A stretch of 16,673 nt of DNA from Alphaproteobacteria bacterium (GTDB lineage: Bacteria > Pseudomonadota > Alphaproteobacteria > UBA9219), in NCBI GenBank assembly GCA_028716765.1, contig JAQUPC010000040.1, positions 1-16,673 on the forward strand. Reading direction: 5' to 3'. Below the pieces are notes generated by a model. That model did not search any database and had not been told where the DNA came from. It saw only the letters and a list, made by a program, of their open reading frames with translations. How positions within the stretch are numbered: the first letter of the stretch is position 1; the number at the start of each line of letters is the position of its first letter. Below are positions 6,934-12,941 of the stretch, piece by piece. Position numbers and translations under genes: made by a program.

Positions 6934-7820
6934 TGGGCAGGTTCCTTTGCATTGGCGTACGGCTTCGCGACGCGTAACGATTTTGCGGCGCCTTCATGTT
7001 TCTTCAGCGTTTTGTCGATAAAGCCGCTGTCATGCAGATAGGCGAGCGTCGTGTCCAGCGTGGCCTTAAGGGCCGGTTCGTCGGCTGGAATGGGAAAACC
7101 GATAGCCATTATGCGGAGAGGACCGCCTTCCGCGACGCGTAATAGGCCGGGGTTTGCAGCGTCGTAATCGGCGAAGGAAAAAGGTTCCTCGACCACGACG
7201 TCGGCCTTTTTCGCCGCCACGGCTATGTAGAGGTCCGTAATGGTGGAAAGCTGGGGAATGGCGACCTTGGCGGCCTTCGGAAAGTTCTCTTCGGCGCCGA
7301 TGGCCGAAAACTCGCCGTCCATGATGGAAAAGGCCACATCGGGGCTATTGGCGCGTTCGTAGTTGTTGTCGAAGCGCTTGTCATCCTTTCGGACAAAAAG
7401 GTGAACGGGCATATAGACGATAGGGCCCACGAAGTCGCCCTCGCGGGCGCGGCCGGGCGTTTCGGCAAAACCGCCGCAGATCATGTCGAAGCGTCCCGCC
7501 GCCAGATCGGAAAACATCTGGCCCGTGGCGGCTTCGGCGGTCCATTCGATTTTCAGCTTAAGCTGGCGGCCCATTTCCTCGACGATGTCGTAAAAGGCTC
7601 CGTCCATTTTGCCGGTGTTGGGATCTTTCGTGAGGAAACGAGGCCAGTTGTAATAGCCGCACCGCAAGACGCCCGTGTTTTTGATTTGCTCGAGGCGGGT
7701 TTCTTTTTTCCTCGACGGGTTGTTGTCAGCCCCCATGCGCGACCCGTTCACATATAACGTAACCCCCGTTGCCAGCACGACGCTTAGCAGGACGACAAGT
7801 AGCGCGTTCAGGAATTTCAT
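6930..7820 (-). CDS. Solute-binding protein, family 3 (SBP-B)
   Basis: This 296-residue extracytoplasmic binding protein is joined to SBP-A upstream and SBP-C downstream by 4-base ATGA overlaps. After an export segment (about 4-25) it has VLRCGY (C54), KDPNTGKMDG, GRFDMIC (C115), ETPGRAREGDF (R124), RKDDKRFD and KKADVVVEEPFS. Its pocket has Glu at the amine-contact position. It is close to SBP-D in the first lobe and to SBP-C in the hinge region, consistent with serial duplication within the array. No lipobox is visible, so it is either cleaved by signal peptidase I or stays anchored by its N-terminal helix. Confidence 0.9.
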   Translation of the reverse strand: MKFLNALLVVLLSVVLATGVTLYVNGSRMGADNNPSRKKETRLEQIKNTGVLRCGYYNWPRFLTKDPNTGKMDGAFYDIVEEMGRQLKLKIEWTAEAATGQMFSDLAAGRFDMICGGFAETPGRAREGDFVGPIVYMPVHLFVRKDDKRFDNNYERANSPDVAFSIMDGEFSAIGAEENFPKAAKVAIPQLSTITDLYIAVAAKKADVVVEEPFSFADYDAANPGLLRVAEGGPLRIMAIGFPIPADEPALKATLDTTLAYLHDSGFIDKTLKKHEGAAKSLRVAKPYANAKEPAQ

Positions 7821-8704
7821 GACTTTTCCTCTCTTGGTTGAACGTAGGGCTTGAGGACGCGGTAAAAGCTGTTCGGGTATTTCTCATATTTGCTGATAAT
7901 TCTCTCGATTTCGCCGTTGTTCAGCATTTCGTTCAGTACGATTTGCAGCGTCGTTTGGAGCTTGGACTCGCCTTTGCCGACGCCGAAATAGTTCGGAAAA
8001 ACGCGGAAGGGTTTGCTTTGCCGTACGTTGCGCAGTTTCCCGGGGTTGTTGGCGGTAAAGTTTTTCGCAAACCAAACCTCGACGAACGTGATGTCGGCCT
8101 TTTTCGTAATGACGTCGACGAGGTTGTCGGAATATTCCGCGGTGGCCGGTTTGGAAAGGAGCTTGGCTTTCGTGAAGTCGAGCCGGGCGACATCCGAAGC
8201 GTAGGAACCGTCGACGCCGGCTATGGTAATATCCGGCGCGTTGGCGCGCGTGACGTCCTCGTCAAAGCGATGATCGTCCGTGCGCACCCATACGCCGATC
8301 GGCGAATACAAAATGGGGCCGATTATTTCCAGCTCAGCGGCTTCAAACGGCATGCCCCAAACGGGCGTGCAGATGATGTCATAGCGATTGGTCTTGAGCC
8401 CTTGCATATAGGTCGTCCAGTTGACTTCCTCCGCCCAATTGACCTTCAGGTCCATGCGTTTGGCGATGCTTTCGATGACGTCGGGGAATATGCCGCCAAT
8501 GACGCCCGTGTTCGGGTCTTTGGTTACCATCGGTTCATAGACGACGTAGCCGCAGTTCAGCGTGCGCGTCCGCATGACGCGGTCGAAGGCGGTTTCTTTC
8601 GCGGATTCCTGTGTAGGGTGGCGCATGCCGCCGAGGGAATAGGTCAGACCGGATGCCAACAGGGCGCTCAGGAGGATGGCAGGGATGACGCGACCCGTCT
8701 TCAT
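7817..8704 (-). CDS. Solute-binding protein, family 3, first gene of the array (SBP-A)
   Basis: This 295-residue extracytoplasmic binding protein opens the operon. The start at 8704 follows a purine-rich GGAAGGAAG site. It keeps the shared frame: export segment at about 4-25, TLNCGY (C51), KDPNTGVIGG, NRYDIIC (C112) and RTDDHRFDED. However, the segment where the other six have (T/D)PxR reads MPFEAA, with Glu121 in place of the carboxylate-binding Arg in a gap-free alignment. The second lobe also differs (KKADITFVEVW). It may therefore bind something other than an alpha-amino acid, such as a cationic or uncharged ligand, or act as a non-transport sensor. That is inference; the fold assignment is firm. 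Confidence 0.88.
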   Translation of the reverse strand: MKTGRVIPAILLSALLASGLTYSLGGMRHPTQESAKETAFDRVMRTRTLNCGYVVYEPMVTKDPNTGVIGGIFPDVIESIAKRMDLKVNWAEEVNWTTYMQGLKTNRYDIICTPVWGMPFEAAELEIIGPILYSPIGVWVRTDDHRFDEDVTRANAPDITIAGVDGSYASDVARLDFTKAKLLSKPATAEYSDNLVDVITKKADITFVEVWFAKNFTANNPGKLRNVRQSKPFRVFPNYFGVGKGESKLQTTLQIVLNEMLNNGEIERIISKYEKYPNSFYRVLKPYVQPREEKS

Positions 8705-8775
8705 AGGTTCTTCCTTCCGAGAGCCATGATTTACAATGTTTTTTAGCCGAAACGGCCCGGCTGAGGAAGGAGAAT

Positions 8776-8805
8776 TTGACTTGAGTCGCCGCTTTCAGCT
8801 ATGAA
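8776..8805 (+). promoter_or_regulatory. Candidate promoter of ffh
   Basis: TTGACT (8776-8781) is followed after 18 bases by TATGAA (8800-8805), a good -35 with an acceptable -10. Transcription would start near 8812, giving a structured 5' leader of about 250 bases before ffh. Seen by eye only. Confidence 0.4.
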
Positions 8806-8903
8806 ACGGTCATTCCGGCCGGAAGAATAGGCGGAAAGACAAGGCCAGTCCTCGCGTTGCGGGCACTGGCCCGATGGGCGTTTGGGTACGATTATCCAAT
8901 CGT

Positions 8904-9050
8904 GTCATTCCCGCGAAAGCGGGAATCCAGTGCGAGCGATAGCGAGCATATAAGGCAAGCAACACATAAGGTTGAGTGTTGCCGGAAGTTTTTTTGAATC
9001 ATGTGTCGCGCAGACACGCGACGCTGGATTCCCGCTTTCGCGGGAATGAC
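8904..9050. repeat. REPIN-like element: two inverted 27-bp palindromic units
   Basis: The left unit (8904-8930) and right unit (9024-9050) are exact reverse complements over 27 bases, and each is itself a hairpin with a CCCGC..GCGGG stem. The 93-bp spacer contains a further hairpin, GCAACAC (8959-8965) with GTGTTGC (8976-8982), and a GTCGCG/CGCGAC pair (9005-9022). Paired inverted REP units of this kind are known as REPINs, spread by RAYT-type transposases encoded elsewhere. I see no target-site duplication and no gene inside. The right arm ends two bases before the ffh ribosome-binding site. Confidence 0.75.
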
Positions 9051-9064
9051 GCAGGTGGATGTTG

Positions 9065-10438
9065 ATGTTCGACAATCTAAGCAGCAAACTGAACGGCATT
9101 TTCGACCGTTTGACGCGGCGCGGCAGCCTCACCGGGGATGACGTGAACGCGGCGATGCGCGAAGTGCGCGTGGCGCTGCTCGAGGCCGACGTTGCTCTGC
9201 CCGTCGTGAAGGATTTCGTCGCCAAGATCAAGGAGCGCGCCGTCGGGCAGGAGGTCATGCGCTCGGTCACGCCCGGTCAACAGGTCATCAAGATCGTGCA
9301 CGACAATCTGGTCGAACTGCTTGGCTCGACGGCTGAGCCGCTGAACCTGAACGTGACGCCGCCCGCCGTCATTATGATGCTCGGCTTGCAGGGTTCAGGT
9401 AAAACAACTACATCAGCAAAGCTTGCCAAGCATTTGAATGAAAAGGAGCGCAAAAAGGTTTTGCTGGCCTCGCTCGACGTGCAGCGTCCGGCCGCGCAGG
9501 AGCAGCTCGCGGTTCTGGCCGCGCAGATCGGGGCTGCAAGTTTGCCCATCGTCGCGGGCCAAGGGCCCGTCGACATTGCCAAACGGGCTCTGGCTACGGC
9601 GCGGGCCGAAGGTTTCGACGCCGTCATTCTCGACACTGCCGGACGCCTTTCGATCGATGAAGAGTTGATGGCCGAGGCGGCGGCGGTGCGCGACGCGGCT
9701 TCGCCGCATGAAAAGCTGCTTGTCGTTGATGCCATGACGGGGCAGGACGCCGTCAACACGGCGACGTTGTTCGAGCAAAAGATCGGCGTTAGCGGCATTG
9801 TCCTGACGCGCATCGACGGCGATGCGCGCGGCGGCGCGGCGCTTTCCATGCGCGCCGTCACGGGCAAGCCGATCAAGTTTCTGGGCGTGGGCGAAAAGAC
9901 GTCCGCGCTTGAGGTTTATCATCCCGACCGTCTGGCGGGGCGCATACTCGGCATGGGCGACGTCGTCTCTCTGGTGGAGAAGGCGGCGGCGACCATCGAC
10001 GAAGACGTGGCCAACGAAATGGCCCAAAAGTTTCTCACGGGCAAAACGTTCGACTTCAACGATCTCGCCAAGCAGTTGCAGCAGATGCGCCGCATGGGCG
10101 GCATCGGCGGGTTCATGAATCTCATGCCCGGCGTGGCGAAGATCAAGGATCAGCTCAAGAACGCCAACGTCGACGACAAAACGATCAAGCGGCAGGAGGC
10201 GATCATCCAGTCGATGACGCCCGCCGAACGCAAGAACGCCGATTTGCTCGGCGCGTCGCGCAAGCGGCGCATCGCAAAGGGCGCGGGCGTCGACGTGGCC
10301 GCTGTCAACCGTCTCATCAAGAACACCATGGAAATGCAAAAAGTGATGAAGCAACTCCGGAAGCTCGGCAAGGGCGGTTTCATGCGCAGCATGATGCCAA
10401 AGCTTATGGGAGGGGATATGTCGGGAATGGGGAATTAG
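9065..10438 (+). CDS. ffh: Signal recognition particle protein Ffh (SRP54)
   Basis: This 457-residue GTPase binds signal sequences of nascent membrane proteins and, with 4.5S RNA and FtsY, delivers ribosomes to the membrane. The N domain covers about 1-90. The G domain shows GLQGSGKT (107-114), DVQRPAA (138-144), DTAGR (190-194) and TRIDGDARGGA (248-258). The methionine-rich M domain follows from about 300, with a typical MRRMGGIGGF segment and a Met/Gly-rich end. I choose the ATG at 9065 because it gives the usual MFDNLS start with AGGTGG six bases upstream; the in-frame ATG at 9059 would abut that site. It heads the conserved ffh-rpsP-rimM-trmD-rplS cluster. Confidence 0.97.
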   Translation: MFDNLSSKLNGIFDRLTRRGSLTGDDVNAAMREVRVALLEADVALPVVKDFVAKIKERAVGQEVMRSVTPGQQVIKIVHDNLVELLGSTAEPLNLNVTPPAVIMMLGLQGSGKTTTSAKLAKHLNEKERKKVLLASLDVQRPAAQEQLAVLAAQIGAASLPIVAGQGPVDIAKRALATARAEGFDAVILDTAGRLSIDEELMAEAAAVRDAASPHEKLLVVDAMTGQDAVNTATLFEQKIGVSGIVLTRIDGDARGGAALSMRAVTGKPIKFLGVGEKTSALEVYHPDRLAGRILGMGDVVSLVEKAAATIDEDVANEMAQKFLTGKTFDFNDLAKQLQQMRRMGGIGGFMNLMPGVAKIKDQLKNANVDDKTIKRQEAIIQSMTPAERKNADLLGASRKRRIAKGAGVDVAAVNRLIKNTMEMQKVMKQLRKLGKGGFMRSMMPKLMGGDMSGMGN

Positions 10439-10439
10439 G

Positions 10440-10495
10440 GATCGGGGGTCAGGGATCAGGGATCAGTGAGATTTAATAATTTACCCCTGATCCCC
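10440..10495. repeat. Tandem heptamer repeat with a matching inverted arm
   Basis: Four heptamers follow the ffh stop: GATCGGG, GGTCAGG, GATCAGG, GATCAGT (10440-10467). After a short AT-rich loop, CCTGATCCCC (10486-10495) is complementary to the repeat unit, so a GGGATCAG/CTGATCCC hairpin can form in more than one register. There is no T-run after it, so it is not a classic terminator. It could be an attenuator or processing site between ffh and rpsP. Confidence 0.6.
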
Positions 10496-10533
10496 TTAAG
10501 AGCAACAACCAACACACAGAAGGGGAGAGAAAA

Positions 10534-10944
10534 ATGTTATCGATACGTTTAGCAAGGCACGGCGCGAAGAAGCGGCCGTATTATCAAATCGTGGTGGCGG
10601 ACAGCCGTTCGCCGCGCGACGGGCGTTTCATCGAAAAGGTCGGCACCTACAATCCGATGCTGCAGAAGGAAAACGCGCAGCGCGTGACGTTCAACGCCGA
10701 GCGCGTCAAGCATTGGCTTGGCGTCGGCGCCCAGCCGACCGATCGCGTCGCGAAGTTTTTGCACGCGGCCGGGCTTGGCCCGAAAGTGGAAATTCGCGAA
10801 ACGCCGTCCAAGTCGGCGCCCCGCGCCAAGACGCAGGAACGCATGAAGGCGGAAGCCGCGGCGGCGGAAGCGGCGAAGGCCGCAGCGCAGGCTGAAAAAG
10901 CCGCGCCTGCCGAAGCTCCGGCAACAGCACCGGCGGAAGCCTAA
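10534..10944 (+). CDS. rpsP: 30S ribosomal protein S16 with Ala-rich tail
   Basis: This 136-residue protein of the small ribosomal subunit (S16/bS16) has the family's [20 protein letters not shown] start followed by [17 protein letters not shown] and the [21 protein letters not shown] helix, after a strong AGGGGAGA ribosome-binding site. The conserved core ends at about residue 88. The rest is a Lys/Ala/Glu/Pro low-complexity tail, longer than in many bacteria, where S16 has about 80-90 residues, but of a kind common in Alphaproteobacteria. Only 12 bases separate its stop from the stop of the convergent methyltransferase-like gene, so no terminator fits between them. Confidence 0.97.
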   Translation: MLSIRLARHGAKKRPYYQIVVADSRSPRDGRFIEKVGTYNPMLQKENAQRVTFNAERVKHWLGVGAQPTDRVAKFLHAAGLGPKVEIRETPSKSAPRAKTQERMKAEAAAAEAAKAAAQAEKAAPAEAPATAPAEA

Positions 10945-10956
10945 GACGAAGGATGG

Positions 10957-11583
10957 TCAGGAGCGGCGGCGCAAGAGCGCGAACACGTGCGTCGTGCCGT
11001 CGACCTTTTGGATCCGCCGCAGGCCGGGTAGCGCGGCGGATTCGAACCACGGTTCCGCCAGCTTGAGGGCAAGAGGAATTTCCAGCTTGTGCGCGTTCCA
11101 GCCGAGCATGAGCCAGCCATCCGGTTTGATGACTGCGGCCATAGCCTCGAAAGCCCTGATTTGGGACTCGGCGTTGTCGACGCCGTAGCCGAAGACGCCG
11201 TTGCACAATACGGCGTCGAACGTGCCGGGAGCGAACAGCTTCGCAACATCCAGAAGGTCCGCGACGTGGTGCCGTCCCGCCAGTCCCCATTTCGCGACGG
11301 CGGGGTCAAAGTCGAGAGTCCGGCATGTGCCGCCGTTTTGCTCCAGCACGGCGTAATAACCGGCCGTGTAGCGGCGGCATCCCACCCACAACAGCTTTCC
11401 GCCCAAGGCGCTAAAGGCCGGAAGTATGTCGCGCTGAAGAATGATCCGGTCGGGCGATTCCACGATTCGCCGGTACACGAAAAGATCGATCCACCGGCGG
11501 ATGCGCATAACGGCCCATGGGCGCAGGGGAGGGGGGATAAGGGCGAGAACGAGGCGTTTGGCCGGATGCATGCGGAAAATCAT
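10957..11583 (-). CDS. Class I SAM-dependent methyltransferase-like protein, antisense within the rpsP-rimM gap
   Basis: This 208-residue protein has a Rossmann-like pattern. A first strand KLLWVGCRRYTAGYY stands in the SAM-loop position, followed by TCRTLDFDP (acidic end of strand 2), FDAVLCNGVFGYGVD (strand 4 region) and KPDGWLMLGWN (strand 5). This order fits class I methyltransferases of the Methyltransf_11 type. The glycine-rich loop is degenerate (VGCRRYTAG rather than GxGxG), so SAM binding is likely but not certain. A basic, proline-rich N-terminus precedes it. Two starts are possible (11583 or 11571), neither with a clear ribosome-binding site. It runs against the ribosomal cluster, separating rpsP from rimM. 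The substrate is unknown; membership of a lipid or sugar methyltransferase group cannot be excluded. Confidence 0.7.
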   Translation of the reverse strand: MIFRMHPAKRLVLALIPPPLRPWAVMRIRRWIDLFVYRRIVESPDRIILQRDILPAFSALGGKLLWVGCRRYTAGYYAVLEQNGGTCRTLDFDPAVAKWGLAGRHHVADLLDVAKLFAPGTFDAVLCNGVFGYGVDNAESQIRAFEAMAAVIKPDGWLMLGWNAHKLEIPLALKLAEPWFESAALPGLRRIQKVDGTTHVFALLRRRS

Positions 11584-11644
11584 AGCAAAATAAGGCGGAT
11601 CGCTCTATGGCGCTTTTCCGTGGAATTGAGTAGCTTTCGAAGCG

Positions 11645-12184
11645 ATGAAAAAAGAAGCGAAAATACAGGTTGGAGCCATTCTTGGCGCGCACGGCGTGCA
11701 GGGCGAGGTGCGTTTGCGCAGCTTTACAACCGATCCCGAAGCCATTTTCGCCTTCAAAAAACTGTCCGGCGAAGACGGAAAGCAGGCGTTTGAGCCCAAA
11801 CGCAAGGGCGCGATGAAGGGCGATTTCATCGTGTCGCTTAAGGGCGTGACGGACAGAAACGGGGCCGAAGCCTTGCGCGGCACGAAGCTGTTCGTGGCGC
11901 GTTCGGCGCTGCCGAAAGCAGGAAAGAACGAGTATTACGAAGCGGATCTGGCCGGTCTTGCCGCCAGGGGCGAAGACGGCAAAAGCTGCGGCACGGTTCT
12001 CGCGCTGCACGATTACGGCGCGGGCGCGTTTCTGGAAATCCAGCCTTTGAGCGGCGCGAGTTTTATGCTCCCGTTTACGGACGACTATGTGCCTGAAGTG
12101 GATCTTGCGGCAGGTTGCCTGACGGTTGTCGTGCCGGAAGGGTGGCTCGCGGCGGAAAAGCCGGAAGGAAAGAAAAAAGGCTGA
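11645..12184 (+). CDS. rimM: Ribosome maturation factor RimM
   Basis: This 179-residue cytoplasmic factor binds S19 and assists maturation of the 30S head. The N-terminal beta-barrel starts IQVGAILGAHGVQGEVRLRS, the family's hallmark. The C-terminal PRC-barrel has EYYEADLAGL and the closing PFTDDYVPEVD followed by a VVPEGW strand. Length is typical. The ribosome-binding site before the ATG is weak. The 61 bases between this start and that of the divergent methyltransferase-like gene must hold the promoters of both if rimM is not read from upstream; I see no clear -35/-10 pair there. In most bacteria rimM directly follows rpsP, so here it probably has its own promoter or depends on read-through across the antisense gene. 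Confidence 0.95.
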   Translation: MKKEAKIQVGAILGAHGVQGEVRLRSFTTDPEAIFAFKKLSGEDGKQAFEPKRKGAMKGDFIVSLKGVTDRNGAEALRGTKLFVARSALPKAGKNEYYEADLAGLAARGEDGKSCGTVLALHDYGAGAFLEIQPLSGASFMLPFTDDYVPEVDLAAGCLTVVVPEGWLAAEKPEGKKKG

Positions 12185-12257
12185 AATTCCAGCAGGTAAA
12201 AACCTGGGAAACTGGCGGCTCAACAATCCGCTCTTTTAGGGCTTTAGTAATTATTAA

Positions 12258-12284
12258 TTGTCATATTACGATTTGAATTATAGT
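12258..12284 (+). promoter_or_regulatory. Weak candidate promoter of the cysteine-rich secreted protein gene
   Basis: TTGTCA (12258-12263) and TATAGT (12279-12284) lie 15 bases apart, shorter than ideal, in a markedly AT-rich stretch. Transcription would begin just upstream of the strong GAGGAGG site at 12294-12300. Confidence 0.3.
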
Positions 12285-12307
12285 TCTTCAACTGAGGAGG
12301 CTAAACC

Positions 12308-12811
12308 ATGCGCATGCAATTTCCGCTTTTTTTCCTTGCCGTTGCGGCCTTTTTGCTTACGGCTTCCGCAGCCTCTGCTGTTTGTAATCCGCGCAGCACT
12401 CCCGGAGGATGTATCAACGCGGTCGACAAGAGCTGCGGCCAGCTCGGCGAAACAACGATGGATGGCGATCAAAAAAACCTCATTGCTTGCCTAAATAATG
12501 AATCGGGAATCCCCGTCTGGAAGGCTATGACGGCCGGCAATGCCGGGGCAAAGGCCGGATACTGCATGCAAGACTGGGGCGGAAAAAGCAATTATGGCTC
12601 TATCGCGCCCGCGTATTTCGATTCGACACCTGTCGCATGCGTGGGGGGAGACCCGGATCGCCACGCTGCTACTGTAGGAAGCGGTTGCCACGTTGGTTGC
12701 CAATGTCCGGCTGGCTGGTCTCTTGTTTGGACAGGAACTTGTGATTTTGGCTGGTGTTATGCGACCACCAGCACAGGGCAATTATATTTCTACGACTGCA
12801 TTAAAAATTGA
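12308..12811 (+). CDS. Secreted cysteine-rich protein of unknown function
   Basis: This 167-residue protein opens with a clear Sec signal peptide: basic n-region MRMQ, a hydrophobic core, then ASA, with probable cleavage after residue 24. The mature part of about 143 residues contains 12 cysteines, enough for six disulfides, including a GCHVGCQCPAGW cluster near the C-terminus followed by TGTCDFGWC. I do not recognise a named family. The pattern fits an extracytoplasmic protein made in an oxidising compartment, for example a surface or pilus-associated tip protein, an inhibitor or a toxin-like factor; none of these is shown. The start is supported by GAGGAGG seven bases upstream. It lies between rimM and trmD, is flanked by AT-rich DNA and looks inserted into a conserved cluster. 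Confidence 0.8.
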   Translation: MRMQFPLFFLAVAAFLLTASAASAVCNPRSTPGGCINAVDKSCGQLGETTMDGDQKNLIACLNNESGIPVWKAMTAGNAGAKAGYCMQDWGGKSNYGSIAPAYFDSTPVACVGGDPDRHAATVGSGCHVGCQCPAGWSLVWTGTCDFGWCYATTSTGQLYFYDCIKN

Positions 12812-12835
12812 GCTTCGCAAAGCGGGGTCCGTTCT

Positions 12836-12863
12836 TTGACGGAGAATCCGGTTGCGGCATAAT
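12836..12863 (+). promoter_or_regulatory. Candidate sigma70-type promoter for the small membrane protein and trmD
   Basis: TTGACG (12836-12841) and CATAAT (12858-12863) are 16 bases apart, both close to consensus. The start of transcription would be near 12870. This could drive the 12942 gene together with trmD and rplS, restoring expression after the inserted secreted-protein gene. Confidence 0.5.
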
Positions 12864-12941
12864 AAGCGTGCGTTAAACGTTAAAGATGGCCTATGAGTGG
12901 CAATAGGCCGGAAAAACACCCGCACCGCGAAAGAGGAAAAA

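Larger units (their letters stand above)
8705..9064. promoter_or_regulatory. Divergent control region between the importer operon and ffh
   Basis: This 360-bp stretch without a gene holds, left to right: the SBP-A leader; a candidate plus-strand promoter (8776-8805) overlapping the near-palindrome TTTCA-GCTA-TGAAA (8793-8806); a perfect 12-bp palindrome TTCCGGCCGGAA (8813-8824) near the predicted ffh transcript start; a hairpin of GGCCAGT (8843-8849) with ACTGGCC (8865-8871) extended by five inner pairs; and a REPIN-like element (8904-9050). On the minus strand I see no strong -35/-10 pair for the importer operon; TTGTAAAT near 8730 is only a weak -10 candidate. Confidence 0.6.

Noticed and set aside
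7838..8746. A 302-codon plus-strand frame opposite SBP-A
   Set aside because: It is a mirror of the binding-protein gene, whose motifs are conserved with six paralogs. The same holds for long plus-strand frames at 3367-4191 and 700-1536.
8843..8871. The hairpin upstream of ffh as a 4.5S/SRP RNA gene
   Set aside because: The conserved SRP RNA domain IV loop sequence is not present, and the stem is too short.
8904..9050. The two palindromic units as a CRISPR array
   Set aside because: There are only two units, they are inverted rather than direct, and no spacer series is present.
8905..9270. A 121-codon minus-strand frame across the REPIN-like element and the ffh start
   Set aside because: It is antisense to the conserved Ffh N domain and reads through a repeat; its product is low-complexity.
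9413..10354. A 313-codon minus-strand frame under ffh
   Set aside because: It is a composition shadow of a well-identified GTPase gene; the product is rich in His, Arg and Leu with no family features.
11411..12226. A 271-codon minus-strand frame across rimM
   Set aside because: It overlaps the clear RimM coding sequence and the start of the methyltransferase-like gene in another frame, with Arg/His/Phe-rich shadow composition.
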